The notes below the pieces were generated by a model that was not told where the DNA came from, did not search any database, and worked only from the letters and a program-made list of their open reading frames with translations. From Lacinutrix himadriensis (GTDB lineage Bacteria > Bacteroidota > Bacteroidia > Flavobacteriales > Flavobacteriaceae), in contig NZ_LIQI01000027.1 of NCBI RefSeq assembly GCF_001418105.1, forward strand, positions 1-64,000: DNA of 64,000 bases, in the 5' to 3' direction. The first letter of the stretch is position 1. Each line of letters starts with the position of its first letter. A program made the position numbers and the translations under genes. Below, one piece after another: positions 10,037 to 18,025 of the stretch.

Positions 10037-10909
10037 CTAATCTAAATGCGCTTCAATAAAAGTGTGTAGCTTAATCGTGGTATCTAGTAAATTTAAGTCG
10101 TCCCAACCATGACCCTCTTCTTGGTATAAGGTGAAATCATGAATAGCACCAAGGTCTTCCAATTTATCACGCATTGCTGCTCCTTGTGAAGTTGGTATTA
10201 AAGGATCTTCTCCACCATAAAATAAAATAGTTGGAGGCGCACTTGCGGTTACTTGGTGATACGGACTTACCTCTTCTAAATACGCAGTGGTTGTATCTAC
10301 GCCAAATGTATTCAATATCGCTTGTAAGTTAGGATCTGTACTGTCTAGGTATGCAGGATCTGTAAAATTGGTAGGACCAACAATACTGCAAAGCATTTTT
10401 GTTTGGTTATTTATATCAAAAGCATAGCTCCAAAGCATCGATAGATGTGCACCAGCACTCACACCAAGAAAACCTAAATCGTCGGAAATAACATATTCGT
10501 TTTGCTTGTTTTTAAGGTGATTTACAACCGTTGTAATGTCATTTATTTGCATTGGGTACGCTTGTGTAGTATTATCTGCCAACCTATAATTCATGTTTAC
10601 AATTGCTATATCTGGCAAGTTTTGTTTCATATAAACCTTAAAATCATTCATATCTGTTTTGTCGCCAGAAATCCAGCCGCCACCATGAACTAGTATCATG
10701 ATTTTAGTTTCTAATGTTCGGTTTGCAGGAAGATATAAGTCGAAAACTTGGTTACTATCTGCACCATAAGAAATATTCAATTCTTCATAATATTCTAAAG
10801 GATTTAGAACGATTTCCTCCTCGTTATCTACGCTATTAGTTGAATTATCACACGAAAACAACCCAATTATAAGAAGGAATACGAATAAATGCTTGAAGAT
10901 ATTTTTCAT
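10037..10909 (-). CDS. Alpha/beta-hydrolase esterase, lipoprotein
   Basis: A secreted esterase of the BD-FAE / hormone-sensitive-lipase type, 290 residues. A lipoprotein signal peptide ends at C20 (GLFSC), so it is anchored to a membrane facing the periplasm or outside. The oxyanion motif HGGGW (75-79), the nucleophile S151 in GVSAG, D235 in GGEDPLIP and H267 in EEGHGW form the expected catalytic set. The substrate is unknown; relatives cleave small acyl or feruloyl esters. The start lies 47 bases from the divergent Sua5-family gene, so both promoters share that short gap. Confidence 0.88.
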   Translation of the reverse strand: MKNIFKHLFVFLLIIGLFSCDNSTNSVDNEEEIVLNPLEYYEELNISYGADSNQVFDLYLPANRTLETKIMILVHGGGWISGDKTDMNDFKVYMKQNLPDIAIVNMNYRLADNTTQAYPMQINDITTVVNHLKNKQNEYVISDDLGFLGVSAGAHLSMLWSYAFDINNQTKMLCSIVGPTNFTDPAYLDSTDPNLQAILNTFGVDTTTAYLEEVSPYHQVTASAPPTILFYGGEDPLIPTSQGAAMRDKLEDLGAIHDFTLYQEEGHGWDDLNLLDTTIKLHTFIEAHLD

Positions 10910-10956
10910 AATAAATTAATTAACTACTTTGTAAACGTTTTTTAAAGATAGTTATT

Positions 10957-11577
10957 ATGGCTGAGTTTATTAAGATTTATGAGGAAAACCCTAACAGTAA
11001 GATGATTAGGAAGGTGGTAGACGTTTTAAAAAAAGGAGGATTAATTATCTATCCTACAGATACGGTCTATGGTTTAGGCTGTGATATCACAAATACGAAA
11101 GCTTTAGAGCGTATTGCAAGAATAAAAGGAGTAAAGCTTGAAAAAGCAAACTTCTCTTTTATTTGTCACGATTTAAGTAATTTAAGTGATTACGTAAAGC
11201 AAATAGATACTTCCACTTTTAAAATATTAAAACGCGCGCTTCCTGGTCCGTATACTTTTATTCTTCCCGGAGCTAAAAGCTTACCTGTTGTTTTTAAAAA
11301 GAAAAAAACGGTAGGTATTCGTGTGCCAAATAACAATATTGCACTAGAAATTGTGAAAGCGCTTGGTAACCCAATTATTTCTACTTCCATTCGTGATGAG
11401 GATACTATTTTGGAATACACCACAGATCCAGAACTTATTTTAGAGAAATGGGATAGTCTAGTCGATTTAGTAATTGATGGTGGTTACGGAGATAATGAGG
11501 CGTCTACTGTTATCGATTTCTCGGAAGGCGATCCAATAATTGTAAGAGAAGGAAAAGGAAGTTTAGATATTTTTTAA
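10957..11577 (+). CDS. Sua5/YciO/YrdC-family protein, probable threonylcarbamoyl-AMP synthase
   Basis: The protein of 206 residues has the YrdC fold signature: KGGLIIYPTDTVYGLGCD near 28-45, RALPGPYTFILPG, TVGIRVPNN, GNPIISTS and STVIDFSEGDPIIVREG. Enzymes of this family make L-threonylcarbamoyl-adenylate from threonine, bicarbonate and ATP for the t6A modification of ANN-decoding tRNAs. It lacks the extra C-terminal domain of full Sua5. The conserved KxR-type site reads KGVKLEKANFSF, which is more like the YciO branch, so a role in t6A is likely but not certain. It stands alone, followed by a block of 40-bp tandem repeats. Confidence 0.85.
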   Translation: MAEFIKIYEENPNSKMIRKVVDVLKKGGLIIYPTDTVYGLGCDITNTKALERIARIKGVKLEKANFSFICHDLSNLSDYVKQIDTSTFKILKRALPGPYTFILPGAKSLPVVFKKKKTVGIRVPNNNIALEIVKALGNPIISTSIRDEDTILEYTTDPELILEKWDSLVDLVIDGGYGDNEASTVIDFSEGDPIIVREGKGSLDIF

Positions 11578-11607
11578 ACCAAAATCTTTTATTACATGTC
11601 ACTTCGA

Positions 11608-11778
11608 GTGATTTGCGACGTAGGAGCTAATTGTATCGAGAAGCGCAGTGATTTGCGACGTAGGAGCTAATTGTATCGAGAAGCGCAGTGATTTGCGACG
11701 TAGGAGCAAATTGTATCGAGAAGCGCAGTGATTTGTGAAGCATGAGCTAATTGTATCGAGAAGCGCAGTGATTTGCGA
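11608..11778 (+). repeat. 40-bp tandem repeat, about 4.3 copies
   Basis: The unit starts GTGATTTGCGACGTAGGAGC and ends TATCGAGAAGCGCA. Copies begin at 11608, 11648, 11688, 11728 and (partial) 11768. The first two are identical, the third differs by one base and the fourth has a few changes. The unit resembles interspersed palindromic elements of Flavobacteriaceae that carry TTCGAGTG and TATCGAGAAG arms. The array ends about 22 bases before the VOC gene start. There are no unique spacers, so it is not CRISPR. Confidence 0.95.
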
Positions 11779-11800
11779 AACTTTAAACGGAAACAAAACA

Positions 11801-12148
11801 ATGAAACCAACCAACAACCACATCAACTACATAGAATTTAAAGCAACTGATTTAGAAGCAACCAAAGCGTTTTATACGAAGGTGTTTGGTTGGACGTTCA
11901 CCGATTATGGTCCAACGTATATAGCTTTTGAAGATAGTGGAATTGCAGGCGGTTTTGAAAAAACAGAAGCAGCAATTACCAATGGTGCTCTTGTAGTTTT
12001 ATACCATAAAAACTTAGATAAAATAAAACAACAAGTGATTGAAGCTAATGCTAAAATTAGCGTAGATACTTTTTCTTTTCCTGGCGGAAAACGATTTCAG
12101 TTTTTAGATCCTTCTGGTAACGAACTTGCGGTTTGGTGTTATGATTAA
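11801..12148 (+). CDS. VOC-family (glyoxalase/bleomycin-resistance fold) protein
   Basis: A small protein of 115 residues when started at the ATG at 11801; codons further upstream in this frame fall in the tandem repeat and are not counted. It shows the vicinal-oxygen-chelate pattern INYIEFKATDLEATKAFYTKVFGWTF at the N-terminus and FSFPGGKRFQFLDPSGNELAVW at the C-terminus, with the usual metal-ligand Glu region (GNELAVW). The substrate cannot be inferred. One domain of this size would act as a dimer. The 40-bp repeats form its whole upstream region and must contain or abut its promoter unless it is read from the gene before. Confidence 0.88.
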   Translation: MKPTNNHINYIEFKATDLEATKAFYTKVFGWTFTDYGPTYIAFEDSGIAGGFEKTEAAITNGALVVLYHKNLDKIKQQVIEANAKISVDTFSFPGGKRFQFLDPSGNELAVWCYD

Positions 12149-12150
12149 TT

Positions 12151-12208
12151 CTTATTCCTGTGAAAGCAGGAATCTACATTAGATTCTGAATCCAGTTCAG
12201 AATGACAA
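12151..12208. repeat. REPIN-like pair of palindromes
   Basis: Two hairpins lie side by side: ATTCCTGTGAAAGCAGGAAT and, after a short spacer, ATTCTGAATCCAGTTCAGAAT. The first is a copy of the ATTCCTGCG...GCAGGAATCT family that recurs at 42183 and 44092. Confidence 0.75.
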
Positions 12209-12310
12209 AATCTAGGTTCGCGTTACAAAACTTAATCTTAATTTTTAATTCTCCACCTTTTTTAAAGAGAAGTGCTTTGCTCTTTTTTGAGCAAATTCGA
12301 GGTGGTTTTC

Positions 12311-12428
12311 GCGTTAAGGATAGAAAGGTTTGTTTGAGCTCATCTTTGATAGCGAGCCTGGATAGCCTGACTTTTTGCGATCCTGCTAGGTTTTAAAAAC
12401 CTGGCAGGTATGAGTAAAAAGGAACGCC
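12311..12428 (+). ncRNA. Conserved structured intergenic element, copy A (possible Flavo-1-like RNA)
   Basis: Core blocks GCGTTAAGGATAGAAAGGTT, TGTTTGAGCTC, GCGAG, GCCTGAC and GGAACGCC recur in the same order in reverse complement at 37230-37365. The end blocks (GCGTT and AACGC) can pair, closing the element as one long stem. I recall such elements as multicopy in Flavobacteriaceae genomes. It could be the Flavo-1 RNA motif of Rfam, but I cannot confirm that from memory. Confidence 0.5.
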
Positions 12429-12430
12429 AT

Positions 12431-12461
12431 AAAAAAAGCCCAACCTTGCGGTTGAGCTTTT
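12431..12461 (-). terminator. Terminator of the ompA-like gene
   Basis: Read on the minus strand: AGCTCAACC, loop GCAA, GGTTGGGCT, then a run of seven T. It lies about 22 bases past the stop of the OmpA lipoprotein gene. Confidence 0.9.
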
Positions 12462-12482
12462 AAATCTATTCTTTTCTAAAAA

Positions 12483-13343
12483 TTAGTTTTCTTCAGAAAG
12501 TGCTTTCATTTCCGTTTCAATCATTTCATAAAATTGATCGATTTTTGGAAGAATGTAAATTTTAGTTCTTCTGTTAATTGCTCTGTTCTCTGCAGTATCA
12601 TTAGATACTAAAGGTAAATGATCTCCACGTCCAGCAGCAATTAATTGTTCTGGTTTAACACCTAAACTTTGTAATGCTCTAACAATGGAAGTACTACGTT
12701 TTACACTTAAATCCCAGTTGTCCACTAAAACACCACCTCTATTATATGGTACATTGTCTGTATGACCTTCTACCATTGCTTCAAAATTAGGTTTACCATT
12801 AATTACAGTAGCAACTTTTCCTAAGATTTCATTTGCTCTATCCGAAATATTGTAGCTACCTGTTTTAAATAATAACTTGTCGGATAAAGAGATGAAAACA
12901 ACGCTTTTCTCTACGTTAATTTGAATATCCTCGTCATTTAAACCAACTTCTTTCTTTAAACTCGTAACTAAAGCTAGTGTTACACTATCTTTTTTAGTTA
13001 AAGCATCTTGTAATCTAGAAATTTTAAGATCTTTTTCTTTTAAGCTTTCTAAAGATTTTTCAAGATTTGAAGCACCTTTAGTCGTTAATACAGTCATACC
13101 TTGAGTAGTTTGTATTAAATCTTTATTGGTGTCTTTCAAATTTGCTAATTGCTCTTGTAATGCAATTGCACGAGCACTTACAGCCGATTTGTCTTCTAAA
13201 CAAGAGTTCAGTTTGACCGTTGCTGTATTTAATAAATCTTGTGTTGTTTTTTGTTTGGCTTCCATAGCAGCAAATTCTTTTTTAGAAACGCATGAGCTTA
13301 AAAGCAAAAGTGCTGTTGCACTTAGTAATACAATTTTTTTCAT
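12483..13343 (-). CDS. OmpA-family peptidoglycan-binding lipoprotein
   Basis: A protein of 286 residues with a lipoprotein signal peptide ending at C18 (LLLLSSC), a coiled-coil middle (about 25-130) and a C-terminal OmpA domain. The latter is seen in VEGHTDNVPYNRGG, NWDLSVKRSTSIVRAL, AAGRGDHLPLVSNDT and ENRAINRRTKIYI; the D and R residues that hold diaminopimelate in OmpA relatives (LSVKR ... NRRTKI region) are present. It should tether the outer membrane to peptidoglycan. It stands alone with its own terminator; the coiled-coil spacer sets the distance to the cell wall. Confidence 0.93.
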   Translation of the reverse strand: MKKIVLLSATALLLLSSCVSKKEFAAMEAKQKTTQDLLNTATVKLNSCLEDKSAVSARAIALQEQLANLKDTNKDLIQTTQGMTVLTTKGASNLEKSLESLKEKDLKISRLQDALTKKDSVTLALVTSLKKEVGLNDEDIQINVEKSVVFISLSDKLLFKTGSYNISDRANEILGKVATVINGKPNFEAMVEGHTDNVPYNRGGVLVDNWDLSVKRSTSIVRALQSLGVKPEQLIAAGRGDHLPLVSNDTAENRAINRRTKIYILPKIDQFYEMIETEMKALSEEN

Positions 13344-13448
13344 AATAAATGAATGGATTAAATAATGTTAATTTAACAGGACAAAATTATACAAAAGAAT
13401 GATACAATATTCCATCATTAACAAAAACTTTAACATTTTTATAAACAA

Positions 13449-14426
13449 TTAAAAAGTCTTGTTACCTTTTATAAAATAAGAAAAAACGATCGATTTTGTA
13501 TGGTAATAATCCTTTTTCTTCGGAAGTGTTTTTCGCTCTTTTAATAATCTTGGTAATGCGGAGTAATAACTAAAATGCGCTTTAAATATTGCACCGATAT
13601 GTGTTATTTTAAATTGAAGCAAAAACTTAATTGCTGCAACACCATCTAAAACTAATCTGTTGAAGATTAAAAAGAATAAATCACCGGAAGCATTTTTGGT
13701 TAGCGTGAATAAGCTATTTCTAAAATTTAGATAGGTTTTTTTAGGATTACTAGTTTGTAAAGTTGCACCACCAACATGATACACCGTAGAAGCGCCAATA
13801 TATTTGGTTTGGTAGTTTAAGTTGAATGCTCTCCAGCATAAATCGATTTCTTCCATGTGCGCAAAAAAGCTTTCGTCAAAACCATCTAGCGTTTTAAAGG
13901 TTTCTTTTTTTATGAAAAAACAAGCTCCAGATGCCCAAAAAATGTTTGCATCTTGGTATTGGTTTTGGTCTTTTTCAATAGTATCAAAAATTCGTCCTCT
14001 GCAATACGGATAACCATATTTATCTATAAACCCGCCAGCAGCACCAGCGTACTCAAAGTATTCTTTGTTTTTGTAATCTAATATTTTTGGTTGAATGATG
14101 GCAGTTTCGCTATTGGTTTTAAATTCTTGAAGAATAGGAGCGAGCCAATTTTTGGTTACTTCAATATCGCTATTTAAAAGACAGAATATATCTTCTTCTA
14201 CATGCTGTAAAGCTTGGTTGTAGCCTTTTGCATAACCGCCATTTTCGGTATTCTGTATGATTTTAATTTCCGGATAATTCGCTTTTACAAAAGCTACCGA
14301 ATTATCGGTAGACGCATTATCTGCCACATAAATGGTTGCTTCTTTAGAGTATGCAACCACAGAAGGTAAGAACTTTTCTAAAAGTGCTTTTCCGTTCCAG
14401 TTTAATATGACGACAGCTATTTTCAA
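13449..14426 (-). CDS. Family 2 glycosyltransferase
   Basis: A GT-A fold transferase of 325 residues like rhamnosyltransferases of the WbbL group. N-terminal nucleotide-binding motifs are VVILNWNG and YVADNASTDNS; the metal-binding DxD-type motif reads LLNSDIEV; the acceptor region includes FWASGACFFIKKETF, and GFDESFFAHMEEIDLCWR is the typical ED motif. It probably adds a sugar to a lipid-linked or surface polysaccharide at the inner membrane. It overlaps the upstream DUF998 gene by four bases (ATGA), so the two are translationally coupled. The acceptor and donor are unknown. Confidence 0.9.
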   Translation of the reverse strand: MKIAVVILNWNGKALLEKFLPSVVAYSKEATIYVADNASTDNSVAFVKANYPEIKIIQNTENGGYAKGYNQALQHVEEDIFCLLNSDIEVTKNWLAPILQEFKTNSETAIIQPKILDYKNKEYFEYAGAAGGFIDKYGYPYCRGRIFDTIEKDQNQYQDANIFWASGACFFIKKETFKTLDGFDESFFAHMEEIDLCWRAFNLNYQTKYIGASTVYHVGGATLQTSNPKKTYLNFRNSLFTLTKNASGDLFFLIFNRLVLDGVAAIKFLLQFKITHIGAIFKAHFSYYSALPRLLKERKTLPKKKDYYHTKSIVFSYFIKGNKTF

Positions 14427-15049
14427 ACGTTATTTTGGTTTTTAATATATAGCGCAAAGTTAAGCAACCAAAACAAAATAGAAGCTTCTAAAAGTCTTTG
14501 TTGTAAACCAATAAAATCACCTGCAGGATTACTCGAAATTAGAAAACTAAAAACGAAAGCAGCTATTCCACAAATAATAGAAATTAAGGTAATGTTTTTT
14601 CCGTATTTGTCCTTTTTCAAACCAAGTCCTATTATAATCAAACAGATTGGAGTAATTAAATAGGTCAAAGCACCAATGATATTATGAATGATTTGAGAGA
14701 TACTCGGATTAATAAATTCTTTATTACAACCAGCGTCACAAGGGAAAATGCCTACTATAATGGTTGCAATACCGTAGCATAAAGCGAATCCTAATAGTCC
14801 CAGTTTTATCCAATTAGATTTTGGGAAAAACTTCATTGCCGAAATAGCGAATATGCTAGTAAATATCCCACTTGGTATGTATCCTAGAATTCTAAGGTAT
14901 AGTCCGTATTGTGTGTCAATAGCGTAACTTTCGCTTATAAATTGTTGTATATGGTTGTAGTCTACAATTAGTAATCCTCCTAAAATGGATGGTACAATAA
15001 AAAATAGTGCACCTAGTAGGGCAAACCAAAAAGTAGTAGTTCTATTCAT
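14423..15049 (-). CDS. DUF998-family membrane protein
   Basis: A hydrophobic protein of 208 residues with about six membrane helices (starting FWFALLGALFFIVPSILGG). The pattern GIFPCDAGC followed by SQIIHNIIGALTYLITP fits the DUF998 family, whose function is unknown. It overlaps the glycosyltransferase gene by four bases and the upstream HsdR-N-like gene by eight bases, so the three form one tight operon. A role together with the glycosyltransferase in envelope building is possible, but nothing in the sequence proves it. Confidence 0.8.
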   Translation of the reverse strand: MNRTTTFWFALLGALFFIVPSILGGLLIVDYNHIQQFISESYAIDTQYGLYLRILGYIPSGIFTSIFAISAMKFFPKSNWIKLGLLGFALCYGIATIIVGIFPCDAGCNKEFINPSISQIIHNIIGALTYLITPICLIIIGLGLKKDKYGKNITLISIICGIAAFVFSFLISSNPAGDFIGLQQRLLEASILFWLLNFALYIKNQNNV

Positions 15050-15494
15050 TTTTTACATAATCTGGAATATCTTTCAAAAACTGATAGCGTTCTGCTTCAA
15101 AATCCATTTCACAATAATAATGATTAATTCCGTTAGTAACCATTAAATAAGTAGCGTTTAAAGCTAAATTATAACGTGCAATTTGGTCAAAAGTAGTTTG
15201 GTCAATATTTATTTTTGCCGATTTACATTCTACTATTAAATGAATACTTCCGTCGGGATTAAAAATAACAATGTCGTAACGTTTACGTAAGTTGTTTACC
15301 TTTAATTCTTTTTCTACATTAATTAAAGATTTAGGAAATCCTTTTTCCTCCATTAAATATTTTACGCAATGTTGCCTAACCCATTCTTCGGGTTGTAAAA
15401 CCATAAATTTTTTGCGTATTTCATCATAAATAAGCGTTTTATTTTCGCTATTTTTGAATCGAAACGAATATGTAGGGAAATTTAGTTTTTGCAC
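15042..15494 (-). CDS. HSDR_N_2-type nuclease-fold domain protein
   Basis: A stand-alone protein of 150 residues resembling the N-terminal domain of type I restriction enzyme R subunits. The nuclease-like motif is visible as YDIVIFNPDGSIHLIVECKSAKI (Asp, then E-x-K of the PD-(D/E)xK fold), followed by QIARYNLALNATYLMVTNG. In Bacteroidota such solo proteins are common next to holA, as here, and lack helicase or modification partners. No methylase or specificity subunit is near, so it is not a restriction system by itself. Its role is unknown. It is the first gene of the operon with the DUF998 and glycosyltransferase genes. Confidence 0.82.
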   Translation of the reverse strand: MQKLNFPTYSFRFKNSENKTLIYDEIRKKFMVLQPEEWVRQHCVKYLMEEKGFPKSLINVEKELKVNNLRKRYDIVIFNPDGSIHLIVECKSAKINIDQTTFDQIARYNLALNATYLMVTNGINHYYCEMDFEAERYQFLKDIPDYVKNE

Positions 15495-15516
15495 TACACA
15501 AATTTATAATTATAAT

Positions 15517-15556
15517 GTTACTTCTAGTGATTTTTGTGGAAAAGATTATCGAGAAG
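15517..15556. repeat. Degenerate solo copy of the 11.6-kb tandem repeat family
   Basis: GTTACTTCTAGTGATTTTTG and then ATTATCGAGAAG mirror the start (CACTTCGAGTGATTTG) and end (TATCGAGAAG) of the 40-bp unit at 11608, with the same spacing. It sits in the promoter gap between two divergent genes. Confidence 0.6.
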
Positions 15557-15645
15557 TTTTTGTTATTTTTTATATAAATTATAGTTATCCGTCAAGCGGA
15601 ATGCAATCGTACTCCATGTGACAACATTAAAACAATTTATTTATT

Positions 15646-16650
15646 TTGGACGAAGTTAAGCAACTGATATTAGACATAAAAAAAGGAAACCTGAAACCCA
15701 TTTATTTTTTAATGGGAGAAGAAGCCTATTATATAGATAGTGTTTCCGATTATATTGAAGCTAATGTTTTAGCCGAAGAAGAAAAGGGTTTTAACCAAAT
15801 GGTGCTTTATGGTCGTGATGTAACAATTGATGATATTGTTGGTAATGCAAAACGATATCCAATGATGGCAGAGCGCCAAGTAGTTATTGTTAAAGAAGCA
15901 CAGGATTTATCTCGTTCTATTGAGAAATTGGCTGCTTATGCTGCTAATCCGCAACCAACAACCGTTTTAGTATTTAATTATAAGTACAAAAAGCTAGATA
16001 AACGTAAAGCTCTATATAAAGCTTTAAAGAAAGTTGGAGTTGTTTTTGAAAGTAAAAAACTATATGAAAACCAAGTAGCAGATTGGATTCGTCGTGTGCT
16101 TTCCGGACAGAATTATACCATTTCACCAAAAGCGGCTCAAATGCTTGTGGAGTTTTTAGGAACCGATTTAAGTAAAATTAACAACGAGCTTTCTAAATTA
16201 AAAATTGTTTTACCAGCAGGAACCGAAATTACGCCAGAGCATGTTGAAGAAAATATTGGTATTAGTAAAGACTACAATAACTTCGAGCTACGTAAAGCAG
16301 TTGGAGAAGGCAATATCTTAAAAGCACATAAGATTGCACACTATTTTGCCGATAACCCAAAGGATAATCCGATGGTAGTAACGGTTTCTTTGCTTTTTAA
16401 TTTTTTCTCTCAGTTATTACATTTACACGGATTAAGCGATAAGAATCCTAGAAATGTAGCTTCTGCTTTAAAAGTGAATCCGTATTTTGTAAATGAATAT
16501 ATTACTGCAGCTAGACATTACCCTATGCGAAAAGTAAGTGAAGTTATTGCTACTTTACGTGAGTTTGATGTGAAGAGTAAAGGTGTTGGTAGCAATTCTG
16601 TGTCTCAAGGAGATTTGCTAAAAGAATTACTGGTTAGAATAATGAACTAA
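15646..16650 (+). CDS. holA: DNA polymerase III delta subunit, TTG start
   Basis: The clamp-loader subunit that opens the sliding clamp, 334 residues. Typical features are KPIYFLMGEEAYYIDSVSDYI at the N-terminus, a degenerate AAA+ core (ERQVVIVKEAQDL), LVEFLGTDLSKINNELSKL in the lid region and the C-terminal collar helices. It lacks a functional Walker A, as expected for delta. The start is TTG at 15646: an in-frame stop at 15628 excludes an ATG upstream, and the conserved DEVKQLILDIKKGNLKPIYF follows directly. The divergent HsdR-N-like gene is its usual neighbour in this family of bacteria. Confidence 0.94.
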   Translation: MDEVKQLILDIKKGNLKPIYFLMGEEAYYIDSVSDYIEANVLAEEEKGFNQMVLYGRDVTIDDIVGNAKRYPMMAERQVVIVKEAQDLSRSIEKLAAYAANPQPTTVLVFNYKYKKLDKRKALYKALKKVGVVFESKKLYENQVADWIRRVLSGQNYTISPKAAQMLVEFLGTDLSKINNELSKLKIVLPAGTEITPEHVEENIGISKDYNNFELRKAVGEGNILKAHKIAHYFADNPKDNPMVVTVSLLFNFFSQLLHLHGLSDKNPRNVASALKVNPYFVNEYITAARHYPMRKVSEVIATLREFDVKSKGVGSNSVSQGDLLKELLVRIMN

Positions 16651-16660
16651 TTAAAATAGA

Positions 16661-16678
16661 TTTCCGCTTTCGCGGAAA
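16661..16678 (+). repeat. Start-codon-proximal palindrome (TTTCCGCTTTCGCGGAAA family)
   Basis: TTTCCGCTTTCGCGGAAA can fold into a 7-bp stem. It ends six bases before the ATG of the cupin lipoprotein gene and would cover or flank its ribosome-binding region. Similar hairpins sit before four other starts in this window. Confidence 0.8.
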
Positions 16679-16684
16679 GTAAAC

Positions 16685-17050
16685 ATGAAAAAACTCATCA
16701 TATTCCTTTTTTGTATTTCCCTTTTTTCCTGCAAAGAAAAAACTACACTTCCAGATCCTCTACAAGCAGGTTGGGAAGGAGAAAGTGTTTGTGAAATTGT
16801 GCATGAAGATAAAGAAGTACGTGTTTTAAAATGCACCTTTGCTCCAGGAGTTGGACACGAAAAACACGAACACCAACCACATTTTGGCTATACCTTAAAA
16901 GGAGGAACATTTAAAATTACAGATGCAAATGGCACAAAAACCATTAATGTAAAAGCAGGAACTAGCTGGAGTAAAGATACAGTAACACAGCACGAAGTAT
17001 TAAATGTTGGCGATAGCACTTCTGTTTACTTAATAGTAGAGTACAAGTAA
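16685..17050 (+). CDS. Cupin-fold lipoprotein
   Basis: A small protein of 121 residues. A lipoprotein signal peptide ends at C16 (LFCISLFSC). The rest is one cupin barrel with the metal-binding pattern GVGHEKHEHQPHFGYTLKGG and, in the second motif, TVTQHEVLNVG. It should be exported and anchored to a membrane. Single-domain cupins of this kind may bind a metal or small ligand; no reaction can be assigned. It follows holA at 34 bases, with a palindromic repeat between, so cotranscription is possible. Confidence 0.85.
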   Translation: MKKLIIFLFCISLFSCKEKTTLPDPLQAGWEGESVCEIVHEDKEVRVLKCTFAPGVGHEKHEHQPHFGYTLKGGTFKITDANGTKTINVKAGTSWSKDTVTQHEVLNVGDSTSVYLIVEYK

Positions 17051-17122
17051 ATTTTTACAAACTGTAACAGTTTCAAAAAAAGAATGTCTTTAGTTTATAT
17101 TTATTCATTTAAAACATAACCA

Positions 17123-17887
17123 ATGCATACTTTTTTTAAATTCAGAGCAAATCTTAGTATCCTTTTTATAGCAACATTTTTATTGCAAGCATTTGCAATT
17201 CAAGCACAATCCAAAACTTTTGCAGTAAAGACTTTCGATAAAGTAATTATTAGTCCGCATATAGAAGTTGTTTTTAAAACTGGAGATGAGGAAAAAGTCG
17301 TTATTGAAATGCTAAGTGAAGATCTAGATGAAATCCATGTAGAAGTGAAAAGTAAAACACTTCAAATCTATTTAGAAGATGCAAAAACAACTACAAAAGC
17401 CGATAAAGAAAAAAGTAGTAAACACAGAACGGTTGCTGCTTATAAAGGAACCGTTGCAAAAGCGATTGTGTATTATAAAAAAGTAAAAACCTTTTCGTTA
17501 CGTGGCGAAGAGCGTTTTCTTTTTGAAGATCCAATCATTTCCGATAAAATAATATTTAATATTTATGGCGAATCACAAATAACCATGAAAGACGTTACTT
17601 TAAAAGAATTAAAAGTGGCTATTTATGGAGAAAGCTATTTAAAAATTGAAAACGGAAGCATCCAAAGTCAGAAAATCACTGGTTACGGAGAGTCTGTTGT
17701 CGACTTTTTACAAGTAAATAATAAGGAAACAAAGATTACTGCTTATGGTGACGGTAGCTACCAATTTAATGTTAGTGATAATCTTAAAATCACTTCTTAT
17801 GGAGAACCAACAATAAACTATAAAGGAAGTGCTATTTTAGAAAACGGTATTTCTATTGGTGAAGTAGATATCAATAAACTGGATTAA
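17123..17887 (+). CDS. Secreted GIN-domain (DUF2807) protein
   Basis: A protein of 254 residues with an N-terminal signal peptide (LSILFIATFLLQAFAIQAQ). The body is a putative auto-transporter adhesin head (GIN) domain: FDKVIISPHIEVVFKTGDEEKVVIE at its start and a regular beta-helix with a Y-G-E/D turn in each coil (IYGESQI, IYGESYL, GYGESVV, AYGDGSY, SYGEPTI). These turns recur about every 20 residues. The function of this family is unknown, despite the name; it has no membrane anchor beyond the signal peptide. It ends before a strong inverted repeat that separates it from the convergent SDR gene. Confidence 0.85.
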   Translation: MHTFFKFRANLSILFIATFLLQAFAIQAQSKTFAVKTFDKVIISPHIEVVFKTGDEEKVVIEMLSEDLDEIHVEVKSKTLQIYLEDAKTTTKADKEKSSKHRTVAAYKGTVAKAIVYYKKVKTFSLRGEERFLFEDPIISDKIIFNIYGESQITMKDVTLKELKVAIYGESYLKIENGSIQSQKITGYGESVVDFLQVNNKETKITAYGDGSYQFNVSDNLKITSYGEPTINYKGSAILENGISIGEVDINKLD

Positions 17888-17936
17888 GTAGCTCTTCGGG
17901 AAGTAATAAAGACGACTTAAATAATATTTTGGACAG

Positions 17937-18019
17937 CCCTAAAGTCGCCTCAAGGGGACAACTCCCAAGGTTTAATCATAGGATTGCCCCCTTGAGGGGA
18001 CTTTAGGGGTGTTTTTTTT
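17937..18019. terminator. Large inverted repeat, probable bidirectional terminator
   Basis: Arms CCCTAAAGTCGCCTCAAGGGG (17937-17957) and CCCCCTTGAGGGGACTTTAG... (from 17986) pair over about 21 bases with one mismatch, around a 28-base loop; a run of T follows at 18011-18019. It lies between convergent genes. Elements of the type CCCTAAAGTCCCCTCAAGGGG are common in Flavobacteriaceae genomes, so it may also be a mobile repeat. Confidence 0.8.
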
Positions 18020-18025
18020 AATGAT

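Larger units (their letters stand above)
12149..12482. other. Gap of 334 bases filled with repeat elements
   Basis: This gap between convergent genes holds a double-hairpin repeat (12151-12208), a structured element also found near 37.3 kb (12311-12428) and the terminator of the ompA-like gene (12431-12461). An open frame of 64 codons in it is made of these repeats and is not taken as a gene. Confidence 0.8.

Noticed and set aside
11608-11778. CRISPR array
   Set aside because: The 40-bp units follow each other directly without unique spacers, and no cas gene is near.
12202-12396. 64-residue open frame
   Set aside because: It runs through interspersed repeats and a structured element and has no protein-like composition.
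15042-15494. Restriction-modification system
   Set aside because: Only the HsdR N-terminal-like domain is present; no methylase, specificity or helicase part is nearby.
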